Assembly: GCA_003353825.1 (NCBI GenBank)
Contig: PIVW01000057.1
Location: forward strand, 1 to 18,161
DNA: 18,161 bases
Direction: 5' to 3'
Source: Chloroflexota bacterium
GTDB lineage: Bacteria > Chloroflexota > Anaerolineae > J102
Shown here one piece after another: positions 8,049 to 15,431 of the stretch. The position numbers and the translations under genes were made by a program. The notes beneath the pieces were generated by a model, which searched no databases, had not been told where the DNA came from, and saw only the letters and a program-made list of their open reading frames with translations. The first letter of the stretch is position 1. Each line of letters begins with the position of its first letter.

Positions 8049-8465
8049 TCATTTGAAGATCAAGGGGGAAAAGAGCCTCCATGCCTGGATAGTGCTCGTA
8101 GGTATTTTTGTAGGCCGCGTTGTACTCGTCAAGCTGGGTGTAAGTGTGGGCGTGCGGCTTGGGGTAGGAGTGAGAGTCGGGGTGCGTGTAGCCGTGGGTG
8201 TGGGTGTGGGTGTGACACTAGGTGTGCTTGTTGGTAGCGGTGTTGGCGTAGAACTGGGGATTTTTGTGGGCGTCGACGTCGATTCACTTGTTGCTGTGGC
8301 CATAGCGGTCGGGGTTAGGGTCGGTGTCGTCGATGGAGATTGTGTGGGCGGTCCATCCGGAATAAAGGAACGCGGGGATGGTTGTACCTTGGTTGCATCC
8401 ACCGCAATTTTGGAATAAAACAATGCCAACAGTAGCAGAACGAGAACAAATAGTATTCGCTTCAT
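8049..8465 (-). CDS. Thr/Pro-rich secreted (mucin-like) protein with short C-terminal tail
   Basis: No enzymatic domain is visible. The protein (138 aa) consists of a signal peptide or membrane anchor (MKRILFVLVLLLLALFYSKIAV), a short spacer, about 90 residues almost entirely Thr, Pro and Ser in TPT/TPS repeats, and a tail WRLFSPLIFK resembling the last residues of the adjacent glycosidase. I take the ATG at 8465, because AAAGGA lies 6-8 nt before it; an ATG at 8480 in the same frame would add five residues (MKGKT). Such a low-complexity Thr/Pro stretch is extended, wall-spanning and a likely O-glycosylation target, which fits the surrounding transferases; this is inference. The stop is 39 bp before the glycosidase ATG. 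It may be a degenerate remnant of a larger glycosidase with the same tail, given the relic upstream. Confidence 0.7.
   Translation of the reverse strand: MKRILFVLVLLLLALFYSKIAVDATKVQPSPRSFIPDGPPTQSPSTTPTLTPTAMATATSESTSTPTKIPSSTPTPLPTSTPSVTPTPTPTATRTPTLTPTPSRTPTLTPSLTSTTRPTKIPTSTIQAWRLFSPLIFK
8100..8330. repeat. Degenerate 6-bp repeat encoding the Thr-Pro tract
   Basis: On the plus strand GTNGGN words follow one another, with a perfect run of GTGGGT x3 at 8194-8211. This is the coding basis of the TP repeats and a place where replication slippage can change tract length in 6-bp, in-frame steps. Confidence 0.7.
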
Positions 8466-8480
8466 AGTTTTTCCTTTCAT

Positions 8481-8723
8481 CGTATGTACTACCTCAGAAA
8501 CATGATGCTGGGTTGAAGCGAAGACACTTCAAAAACACTCATGCCTTGTCTCGCTTGATCGGCAACAGATAGACATGATCTCGGAAATGTCGATGTTGCT
8601 CTTGTATCTATTGCTCGTATATTTATCGCTCGTGCTCCATACGTTTGCCCATGCCGGATAGTAATGGAAGTTCATGATATCGAAACAGGCCGCATTTAGG
8701 ACATCCTGATAATGGAAACTGCA
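8481..8723. other. Intergenic stretch between the two Thr/Pro genes
   Basis: This 243-bp gap has no complete gene. It holds a glycosidase-gene relic (8592-8705, listed separately) and a 6-bp-arm inverted repeat, TTGAAG/CTTCAA (8513-8518 and 8527-8532), without a T-run on either side. I see no convincing -35/-10 pair, so the downstream genes may be read from farther upstream. Confidence 0.5.
8592..8705 (-). pseudogene. In-frame fragment of a second GH39-like glycosidase gene
   Basis: This 114-bp piece aligns with 7215-7323 of the intact glycosidase gene. Outside one 9-bp in-frame deletion and one 15-bp tandem duplication (TTGCTC...CTA then TTGCTC...TTA, about 8596-8625) there are only a few base differences. 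Read on the minus strand it still encodes DVLNA, then FDIMNFHYYPAWANVWST and DKYTSN, that is residues about 229-264 of the paralogue with GGAAY reduced to AC. No start codon or flanking enzyme sequence remains. It shows that a further glycosidase copy once stood between the two Thr/Pro genes, or was pasted there by recombination. Confidence 0.9.
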
Positions 8724-9455
8724 CTATTTGCGCAAGAAGAAAATCAGCAAGAAACCCAGAAGTATCGCAAGTAATCCCAGGGTCACTAATAAGGCCAGAG
8801 GCTGTGGCGTGGTAGCAAGTGCCGCATCCTGTACTTGCGATGTTGAAGGAGGGGTTTCGCTGGAAGTGCCCACCATAGCTTGTCTTGTCACGACTACGGT
8901 TGGGGGAGAAGTGAGTGAGGGTGACGTAGTTTCCTCAGGATGGGGAGGTGGTAGTCCCAGGGGTGTAGATGAAGGAGCCTTTGTAACAGTGGGTATCACA
9001 TCAGGGAATGCGACAACTGTTGCGGTAGGCTGCGGCGAAGGTTGGGTAGGGTCCGGTGTTCTTGACAGAGTTGGGGCAACGGTCGGGATTGACGGTGTTT
9101 GCTCGGGCGAAGGCGTTACGGTGGGGTCCCCTGTGGGGGTCGAGGTGGGGTCCAGGGTCGCTGTTACGGGTGATGGCGAAGTGGTTTCGCTTGTCGGTGA
9201 GTTTGTGGGAGGTGGTGTATCCGTAGGCCGACGCGTCGGGGTGGATGGCGGAGGCGAAAGGGTCGGCGTGGTTGCAACCTGAGTGGCAGTGGGTTCCAGA
9301 GAGGGGGTAAGGGATGGCCTCAGCGTAGGGGGAAGGAGCAACTGAGGGGCCAATGCTGCATGGGATTTGCCGCGCTCTTGCCGGCCGGCAGACACAATAG
9401 CCTGCGGCAGGAGCAGGAAAACCACAAGTACGAGAATACATAGACTTTTCATCAT
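8724..9455 (-). CDS. Thr/Pro-rich surface protein with C-terminal membrane anchor
   Basis: A mucin-like protein of 243 aa with no recognisable enzyme domain. The signal peptide MMKSLCILVLVVFLLLPQA (1-19, up to about 24) is followed by about 170 residues dominated by Thr, Pro and Ser. A single membrane helix closes the protein (about 219-240, LALLVTLGLLAILLGF), ending in RK, so the Thr/Pro stalk would be exposed and held in the membrane. The frame is open for about 300 nt more upstream, but that part overlaps the flippase gene. The start at 9455 is chosen because its ATGA overlaps the flippase stop by 4 nt and AGGGA lies 5 nt before it (an adjacent ATG at 9452 is equally usable). Coupling to the flippase gene suggests they work together, for example as acceptor and glycan supplier; this is inference. 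Plain scaffold or wall-spacer roles are alternatives. Confidence 0.8.
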   Translation of the reverse strand: MMKSLCILVLVVFLLLPQAIVSAGRQERGKSHAALAPQLLLPPTLRPSLTPSLEPTATQVATTPTLSPPPSTPTRRPTDTPPPTNSPTSETTSPSPVTATLDPTSTPTGDPTVTPSPEQTPSIPTVAPTLSRTPDPTQPSPQPTATVVAFPDVIPTVTKAPSSTPLGLPPPHPEETTSPSLTSPPTVVVTRQAMVGTSSETPPSTSQVQDAALATTPQPLALLVTLGLLAILLGFLLIFFLRK

Positions 9456-10441
9456 GAAGTTCCCTGTAGGCGATGTACCAACCAGGGTAACCCAACCAAC
9501 AAGGGAATGGCAAGCACCGCCATATGCAGCACCAACCCAAAGGCCAGGGCTTGCTCGGCAGCGACACCGACAACCGCCAATGCCACAATCGCCAATGCCT
9601 CGAATAAGCCGAGATGCCCGGGGACAATTGGGATGCTGAGCCCCCCCTGCACGACGACCATGACCAGGATAGCAATGAGCATAGTGGCTGGCAGTTGTTG
9701 AGCAATCAACATAGCGTATGTAGCGGCGATGGCGGCCAGCCAGGCCAGGAGCGTGAGGCCCCACAATTGGGGCATCCTCTTGCCCTGACGCAAGGCGCTA
9801 AAACCATGAAGAACGCGGACAAGGCCGTTAGCAGATGACGCCAACCTGGGCCAACGCTCTGCCACCGCGATCAATCCTGCTTGAATCGTTGGCACTGCCA
9901 GTAGAAGCCCCAACCAAATAGCGAGCCCTATAGCCAATTGCAGCAGTACAGCCACCGGCCCGGTGTCCAGCCAAGCGGGCAGAACAAATGATGCTACCAC
10001 CACTGCGAACAGGCATCCCATCACAATGAGATCGATTACTTTTTCGGCGCCAATGGTGCCGGCAGCTATGGCCGTGCTGGCCTGGCGCTGCCGGCCCATC
10101 CAATAAGCACGAGAGACATCGCCACTGCGAAATGGCAAGAAGAAGTTGAGCAATTGGCCGCTCATCATGGCACCGAAAGCCTCGCCCGGCGCCGGGGGAG
10201 ATTGATCTGCGGGAAAAAGTAGGCGCCAACGAAGCGCTTTGATCAGATTGTTGGCGAGTATGGCCAGGAGGGCGACGGTGAACCACACAAAATCGGTGTT
10301 GCGGATATGCACCAGGGCTGCGCGCCAATCCATCTCTCGTTGTACCCAGTAGATGACAACGCCGACGAGCGACAAGCCCAAGGCAATACGCACGATTTTT
10401 CCGAGCCTGCTGGAAGACATTGTGGATATATAATACGTCAT
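9452..10441 (-). CDS. Flippase-like integral membrane protein (UPF0104 / lysyl-PG synthase TM family)
   Basis: About 329 aa with eight or so predicted membrane helices and no soluble domain. Family marks are LRWRLLF near the N-terminus, GQLLNFFLPFRSGDVSRAYWM (the conserved N..LP.R.GD..RA signature), GAEKVIDL (E..D) and PIVPGHLGLFEA (P..G..G..E). Relatives include the membrane half of MprF and free-standing proteins in glycan and hopanoid loci; they are thought to move lipids or lipid-linked sugars across the membrane. Here it could flip the polyprenyl-phosphate sugars used by the nearby GT-C enzymes (inference). I take ATG 10441, which overlaps the stop of the preceding glycosidase gene as ATGA. 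The frame extends only to a TTG at 10450, and another ATG lies at 10420. It shares a second ATGA overlap with the next gene. Confidence 0.88.
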   Translation of the reverse strand: MTYYISTMSSSRLGKIVRIALGLSLVGVVIYWVQREMDWRAALVHIRNTDFVWFTVALLAILANNLIKALRWRLLFPADQSPPAPGEAFGAMMSGQLLNFFLPFRSGDVSRAYWMGRQRQASTAIAAGTIGAEKVIDLIVMGCLFAVVVASFVLPAWLDTGPVAVLLQLAIGLAIWLGLLLAVPTIQAGLIAVAERWPRLASSANGLVRVLHGFSALRQGKRMPQLWGLTLLAWLAAIAATYAMLIAQQLPATMLIAILVMVVVQGGLSIPIVPGHLGLFEALAIVALAVVGVAAEQALAFGLVLHMAVLAIPLLVGLPWLVHRLQGTS

Positions 10442-11835
10442 GGCAGCCAAAAGACGACAGGATCCTGGGTAACCGACAGACGCATGGCGCCATCGATGGA
10501 CTGATCCAGATCCATTTCACCACCGTCTTGCAACCACTGCCTGTTCCCCCACCTATCAACCTGCAACACCTTATGAGTCGTCAGGGCCAGTTCGGCCTCA
10601 CCTACATCTGCCCAGGCGACGATGGCCGTTTGCTGCGGGTGAACAAAACGGTAGGCATGACCTGCGCCCACGACCGCCAATTCTCCGCCGTAGTCCGCGC
10701 CTTGCAGGGCAGGCATTACTGCTCGATAAGCCCAGTAGGGCTGCTTGGGCTCGAAGTCGAAATCGAGCAAACCGTATTCGTAGGGCAACGTGTCGGAACC
10801 ATCGGCGGCGATAAACCAGATGACGGGCGCTAGCTCGGCGATTCGAGATTGCACCAAGGCCGGGGCAACAAAACGAGCGGTCGAGGCTTCGTCGTAGAGA
10901 TGTGCCTCGGGCGCGGGGGCGCGGGTAGGACGGCCGACCTCTGTGATGGCCATGGGCTTATCCAGGCCGTAGCGCCCCAGTTCCTGGCGCAAGTATGTGG
11001 CTTTGCCGACGACACCAGGGCCGAAGGCATCCCAGCGTTCGGCAAAGGCCGGATAATAGTGGAATGCAAATATGTCGAAGTATGGGCCGGCTCCGGCCGC
11101 CAGGGCATCGTCCAGGAATTCGGGATCAAATTGACCTCCTTCGCTTGTGAAGAAATCGTAGGAAATGCCGCCAAACAGCACCAGAGCCTCGGAATCGGCT
11201 TCTTTGATGGCGGTGTAGGCCAGTTGCAGAGCATCGGCGTACAGTTCGCCTCGCGTGCCGAAGCAGTAGCCCTGCGAACCAAAGACGCTGTCGGGTTCGT
11301 TGTAGATTTCCCAGAGACGTACATTGTGGGGAGGAGCGCCGTATCGAGTGACGATATCTCGTAAGTAGCGCTGGTAATCGTCCCGGTGCTCGGCGTGGAT
11401 AGGCCCGCAGAAGGAGTCGGCAGCCCATGCGGCGTTGACTCCAAGCTTCATAATGGGGTCGATCCCCGCCCCCACCGAAGCCCGGACTACCGCATCTGTA
11501 TGAGTCCAGCGATAACTAGGAGGTTCTGTCAGTTCGGGCTCGATACTGTCCCAGTTGATGGTCAAACGCGTCCAGCGAGCGCCGGCGTCGACCATGGACT
11601 GCAAGGCGGGACCGAGTACATTTCCGGGGCGCAAGTAGACGCCGATCGTGTTTGTCACCAGGTCGGGTGTGTAAGTTGCGGACACGTGGGTGGGGGGTTT
11701 TATTTGTGTACCCCATCCCAGTATGACCGCTAGAACGGCCAGAAGGAGGATCATCAGGAATGAGATAGTGCCAGATACTACAAAATCCCCACTGCTATTA
11801 CCTTGCTTTGCATTTGTATTGGAGATATTCTTCAT
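10438..11835 (-). CDS. Membrane-anchored GH39/GH5-like glycosidase (paralogue of 6492-8009)
   Basis: Predicted exported clan A glycoside hydrolase of 465 aa, tethered by an N-terminal helix (22-41, TISFLMILLLAVLAVILGW). The barrel covers about 60-385. Acid/base E180 lies in IYNEPDS, nucleophile E299 in ITEVGRPT, and FHYYPAF (258-264) between them. C143 and C191 correspond to C115/C167 of the paralogue. Unlike that paralogue it has no Thr/Pro linker or C-terminal tail, ending in VVFWLP, so one enzyme is anchored and the other apparently released or wall-bound. PslG-like enzymes of exopolysaccharide operons have this fold, so polymer trimming during export is the best guess. ATG 11835 lacks an obvious ribosome site and lies 34 bp after the GT-C gene. 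Its stop overlaps the flippase start. Substrate is unknown. Confidence 0.87.
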   Translation of the reverse strand: MKNISNTNAKQGNSSGDFVVSGTISFLMILLLAVLAVILGWGTQIKPPTHVSATYTPDLVTNTIGVYLRPGNVLGPALQSMVDAGARWTRLTINWDSIEPELTEPPSYRWTHTDAVVRASVGAGIDPIMKLGVNAAWAADSFCGPIHAEHRDDYQRYLRDIVTRYGAPPHNVRLWEIYNEPDSVFGSQGYCFGTRGELYADALQLAYTAIKEADSEALVLFGGISYDFFTSEGGQFDPEFLDDALAAGAGPYFDIFAFHYYPAFAERWDAFGPGVVGKATYLRQELGRYGLDKPMAITEVGRPTRAPAPEAHLYDEASTARFVAPALVQSRIAELAPVIWFIAADGSDTLPYEYGLLDFDFEPKQPYWAYRAVMPALQGADYGGELAVVGAGHAYRFVHPQQTAIVAWADVGEAELALTTHKVLQVDRWGNRQWLQDGGEMDLDQSIDGAMRLSVTQDPVVFWLP

Positions 11836-11869
11836 GAAACGAAATGTGCCAGGGGCAAGTCAGGGCGCG

Positions 11870-13378
11870 TTAAGGGATGGCGCTACAAGTGTCGAAGGGG
11901 GAGAGGATATCCAGACCCCAAAGCATTTGTGGGGAGGAGGATGGTTGCGCAGGCAGCTCTTGGGCTGGCTGGTTGCGCCGACGGTACTGATAGAGAACGA
12001 TACCGGTATCATGCTTCTCATTCAGGAGATCGTATTGCGCCCGAAATGCAGCAGGAAGCGAGGCGGCGAGTTGGCGGTAGGGGTTCTCCTGCAACAGGAG
12101 CCAGAGGTCATCACCGGGAGGGGGGGTTAGATCGGGTAAGTCCGGAAGTGATCGTGCCATCAGTGGCGCCCAGTCGAGATAGTCGACGTTCGTTTGCGAC
12201 GTATAGTAAGTTAAAACCGGTGCCGCCAGATCGTCGACCCAAACGATAGCTGGGTTGATGTCTGAACGATCGATTTCAGCTATTAGCTCTCGCCAGGGCT
12301 CACGAGATGCTCGGGGCAGCGTCAGTAACACCAGCATCAGGCTCAATCCGACCAGGGTCGCTGTTACCGGCCATTTCATGCGCACCAGGATCAAAGCTAT
12401 CGCAAGTGCAGCAAATGGCAGGAGTACAACCCACAGGCGCTTGAGCGAAAACAGCCTGGGCCAGGCAGCGAACAACAACAGTGCCAGCCACGCAGCTAAT
12501 AGCACATAACGGGTGACGGGACGGTTATACAATGCGCTGAAGTGTTTCGGCCACAACCAGGCGCCCCCCAGACCGGCGATGACAAGGAGCAACAGGCTCG
12601 CCCATAAAAACCAGGCAGCAGATTGCGGGGTGAGGGGAATGCCCAGACGCTGCCCCTGCACGGCCAGAAAGATGGCCTGATAACTGTGGTTCATGGCCAC
12701 CCTTTGTAACGACACTCCCCACCATAAGAGAAAGGGGATGAGCATTGCGACTTGCAGAGCCAGCCATAGCCTGTACCGTGGTCTGCCGCGGGCGATCCAG
12801 AGGAGCTGTACCAGGCCGAACGCCAGCAAAACAGTGTAGTCGAAGAAGAGCGCAACCGTCCCCATAATCAGGTAAGATGCGGCTAATGGCAGGTCGTACC
12901 TTCCTAAAGTAGATGGCTTTTCCAGGCGGAGGATGAGTCGCCAGCCCAGCCATGCCAATAGCACGCCCAGGAGTTGCGCCCAGGCGTACATGCGCACTTC
13001 GCCAGCATACCAAACTTGAAGGGGATGCACTGCTAACAGCAACACGGCCATGAGTCCGCAGCGCCTGCCGCAAAGCTCTTTACCAAATTGGTAGACCAGG
13101 ATCAGGGACAGCAGTGCCGCTAGCAGAGAGAGCGATCGCAGCCAGGTTTCACCCTCTCCGCCAACTAACCAGACTTTGAGTAGCAGGTAATAGGCGGGTG
13201 GATGGGGATCGCAGAGCCGTGCGACCAAGGTTGCAACAGGATAGCGCCCAAACCAGACGCTGATGGCCTCATCGCTCCACAACGATTGGCCGAAGCGAAG
13301 GCTGGTGAGGGTGGCCAACGTCAACTGAGACAGCAACAGAACTGTCGGGGTAAGGAATGCTAGTCGGGTTCGGTGCAT
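11870..13378 (-). CDS. GT39/ArnT-like GT-C membrane glycosyltransferase
   Basis: Polytopic enzyme expected to use a polyprenyl-phosphate sugar on the outer membrane face (GT-C fold, PMT_2/ArnT type). The 502-aa protein starts with a helix, then the loop SLWSDEAIS (32-40) with the catalytic-type acidic pair D36/E37. DPHPPAYYLLL (57-67) and AVHPLQVWYAGEVRMYA (116-132) are typical of this family in bacterial glycan loci. Around ten helices follow to about residue 360, then a periplasmic-side globular tail of about 140 residues ending without a helix. Eukaryotic and actinobacterial members mannosylate Ser/Thr of secreted proteins, which makes the neighbouring Thr/Pro proteins plausible acceptors; addition to lipid or polymer is equally possible. 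ATG 13378 has only a weak AGAG ahead of it. The gene follows a 300-bp gap, so it may begin its own transcript. Confidence 0.85.
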   Translation of the reverse strand: MHRTRLAFLTPTVLLLSQLTLATLTSLRFGQSLWSDEAISVWFGRYPVATLVARLCDPHPPAYYLLLKVWLVGGEGETWLRSLSLLAALLSLILVYQFGKELCGRRCGLMAVLLLAVHPLQVWYAGEVRMYAWAQLLGVLLAWLGWRLILRLEKPSTLGRYDLPLAASYLIMGTVALFFDYTVLLAFGLVQLLWIARGRPRYRLWLALQVAMLIPFLLWWGVSLQRVAMNHSYQAIFLAVQGQRLGIPLTPQSAAWFLWASLLLLVIAGLGGAWLWPKHFSALYNRPVTRYVLLAAWLALLLFAAWPRLFSLKRLWVVLLPFAALAIALILVRMKWPVTATLVGLSLMLVLLTLPRASREPWRELIAEIDRSDINPAIVWVDDLAAPVLTYYTSQTNVDYLDWAPLMARSLPDLPDLTPPPGDDLWLLLQENPYRQLAASLPAAFRAQYDLLNEKHDTGIVLYQYRRRNQPAQELPAQPSSSPQMLWGLDILSPFDTCSAIP

Positions 13379-13678
13379 CGCTCTGGTTGGGTCAATAGGG
13401 CCGGGGTTTGTAAGGTTTCATGACAAGGGGCAGGTAGGGTTTGAACACGCGATTCTCTATGAAACCCCTACGATCTTCTCTACTCCTTCCGCGGTGAAAG
13501 GGCTTTTTCAGAGTTCTCAGTTGACTCCCCTGAAAAAAGGTCTAAACAAGCAGTGAAGGCCGAGACGACAGCAAAAACGATGAGGTTTGGACGCGCTTTT
13601 CCTCGTGAAACACTATGTTTTCCTCTGCGATCTCTGCGTTCTTTGCGGTTAACTAGACTTTTTTCAGTGGACTCTCAG
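13379..13678. repeat. Intergenic region made of small dispersed repeats
   Basis: No gene is visible in these 300 bp. A motif close to CTTTTTTCAGTGGACTC appears three times: direct at 13503-13511 (CTTTTTCAGAG) and at 13658-13680, and inverted at 13523-13540 (complement CCTTTTTTCAGGGGAGTC). The first and inverted copies can pair into a hairpin. GGTTTCAT (13414-13421) and ATGAAACC (13459-13466) form a further inverted pair. At 13622-13650 three imperfect 9-bp units occur (CTCTGCGAT, CTCTGCGTT, CTTTGCGGT), a type of intergenic repeat I have seen in unrelated environmental genomes. No strong promoter for the GT39-like gene could be picked. Confidence 0.65.
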
Positions 13679-15379
13679 TTATAACCAGAAAAATGGGTAA
13701 AGGACGAAAATCAGCACATAGGTGTTGAATAAAAGAAGAGAGAGAATCACGATGGGGAGCAGGTAACGACGCCAGCGCTGGGGAATCAACCAGCCCCATC
13801 CCAGCATCGCCGGCAGCAGCAGGGCGGGCAGGGCGGGATAGAGGTAGCGTGCCTGGGGAATGGTGCCATCTCGCCAAAAGCCATAGATTATATCTTTGCC
13901 CATGGCCAGGACCAGCATAGCCAATGCCAGAGCAAGGAGCATAGCCATGGCGCCCTTCTGCCAGGCGCTAAGACCACGCCTGAACAACTGAATCGCTCCC
14001 ACGAAAAACCCAACAACCCCCAACCCCAGCACGATGTAGCCCAACACATAAAGTCCTGACGGCAGAGGTACGCGCATCCAGCCAAACCAGCCGATGGCGG
14101 TATGGATTATGGCAGCAGCAAATTTCAGTAACGGTGCTTCGGCCACAGCTTGCGTGTAGGTGCCGTCGAACAGAGCGCTGAAGAAGCTGCTGGGAATCCA
14201 TAACCGACCTGTGCGTTGGGCCGCGATAAAGAGGGCGACAACAGCGGCTGCGGCAAGCAGAACAGTGACGACCGCGGCCAGGGTGCGCCACCACGTCCAA
14301 CGGCCGGACATGCGCCCCACCACCCACACCGGCAGGGAGAGAGCCAGGACCAACACGACCAGACCACTGCGTTTTGCCAGCACGGCGAACGCGCTCAAAA
14401 GCAACAGCATCGATAGGGACCCCAGGCCAGGGCCACGATGGGCAAGGCGGAGGGCAAAGTACAGCGCCCAGATCACAAAGACTTCGACCAATGGGTCGTT
14501 ATTGACCGTGGCGTTGGCGACCAGGTGAGAGGGCCAGAGTGCAGCCAGAGCCAAAGCAGCGAGGGCGATACGAGGGCGCTGCGGGAAGAGTTCGCGGCCA
14601 CAGAGGTAGATGCCCCACAGGCTCAGACCCAGTAAAAACACGCCAAACATACGTAAGCGCACGATCGTTTGCGAAAGAGGCAAATCTTGCCACTGCGCCT
14701 GAAAAGCACCGGCCAGAGTATAGTACAAAGGTTGCTGGAAAAACGCCCGGGAATATTGCGCTCCCCAGATATCGACGAATGATTCAGGCAGATTCTCGGG
14801 ATCCCAGCCGATGATGGAGTAACCGTACCACCAGAAATCCTGTGTTTCCATGTCCTCGATGATCTCCTGTTCCCACTCGAGCACGAGATCATTCCAATCG
14901 ACGATTAGTTTATCAAGGCGGGCGGCGTGTTGCACCACCTCGAAATGGCGGGGTTCGTCAGGCTGCATGTAGGGGCGGATGACGAGGGCGTAAAGTATCG
15001 CCAGGACCATGCCCAGGAGGATCAAGCCCACAGCAAAGGGCGCGTCGGTACTGAGCCAGGCACGCAAGATGGGGCGTATGTCTGAATTCAGACCATGACG
15101 CCGGCGGTTGGACGACCAGGCCTGTGTTGCAAAGGCGATTGCCAAAGCCAGCCACAGGAGGGTTTCCCACCAACCTCGGATACTGCTGGCTGCCAATCCC
15201 AGGCAGAAGACCATAAGTGCCAGCGAAGAAGCAAGGTTAAACCAAGGCTGGTTGAGTTGGGCTCGCAGGCCATTACCGGTTTCGGCGCCAAGATAAAGGG
15301 CGTAGCTAAAAGCTGCAAGCAATGAGGCTAAGCCACCGATCCAGAGGGCGCTGACCGCCAGACCGATCCAGTTGATCAT
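13679..15379 (-). CDS. DUF2142-like GT-C membrane protein (putative glycosyltransferase)
   Basis: A polytopic protein of 566 aa (570 from the GTG at 15391). Counting from the GTG, residues 1-110 hold three helices that look like an added N-terminal module. The GT-C core begins at about 118, and its first outer loop has PYMQPDEPRHFEVVQ (140-154) with the acidic pair D145/E146 and H149, as in DUF2142/ArnT-type proteins. NNDP (297-300) and a late ARYLYPALPALLLP segment are further family features. A large loop (160-225) rich in Trp and acidic residues probably forms the extracellular substrate domain. I prefer ATG 15379 to GTG 15391; neither has a strong ribosome site. It follows the Wzy-like gene by 40-52 bp and probably shares its promoter. 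Family members are mostly uncharacterised, so the sugar and acceptor are unknown. Confidence 0.8.
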   Translation of the reverse strand: MINWIGLAVSALWIGGLASLLAAFSYALYLGAETGNGLRAQLNQPWFNLASSLALMVFCLGLAASSIRGWWETLLWLALAIAFATQAWSSNRRRHGLNSDIRPILRAWLSTDAPFAVGLILLGMVLAILYALVIRPYMQPDEPRHFEVVQHAARLDKLIVDWNDLVLEWEQEIIEDMETQDFWWYGYSIIGWDPENLPESFVDIWGAQYSRAFFQQPLYYTLAGAFQAQWQDLPLSQTIVRLRMFGVFLLGLSLWGIYLCGRELFPQRPRIALAALALAALWPSHLVANATVNNDPLVEVFVIWALYFALRLAHRGPGLGSLSMLLLLSAFAVLAKRSGLVVLVLALSLPVWVVGRMSGRWTWWRTLAAVVTVLLAAAAVVALFIAAQRTGRLWIPSSFFSALFDGTYTQAVAEAPLLKFAAAIIHTAIGWFGWMRVPLPSGLYVLGYIVLGLGVVGFFVGAIQLFRRGLSAWQKGAMAMLLALALAMLVLAMGKDIIYGFWRDGTIPQARYLYPALPALLLPAMLGWGWLIPQRWRRYLLPIVILSLLLFNTYVLIFVLYPFFWL

Positions 15380-15431
15380 GTTCGGTACCACACTCTATCA
15401 AAGGAGTCGGGTAGCATGCAGATGAAATCCA

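Noticed and set aside
8008..8418. Plus-strand Val/Gly-rich frame opposite the Thr/Pro gene
   Set aside because: Its GVGV composition is the antisense reading of the hexamer repeat. The minus frame has a signal peptide and a ribosome site, and this one has neither.
8728..9282. Plus-strand Gly/Val-rich frame opposite the anchored Thr/Pro gene
   Set aside because: Same antisense effect of low-complexity coding sequence; no signal, helix or family pattern.
9456..9764. Longer N-terminus for the anchored Thr/Pro protein
   Set aside because: The extra part overlaps the flippase gene completely, reads as arginine/glycine-rich shadow, and would bury a clear signal peptide and ribosome site.
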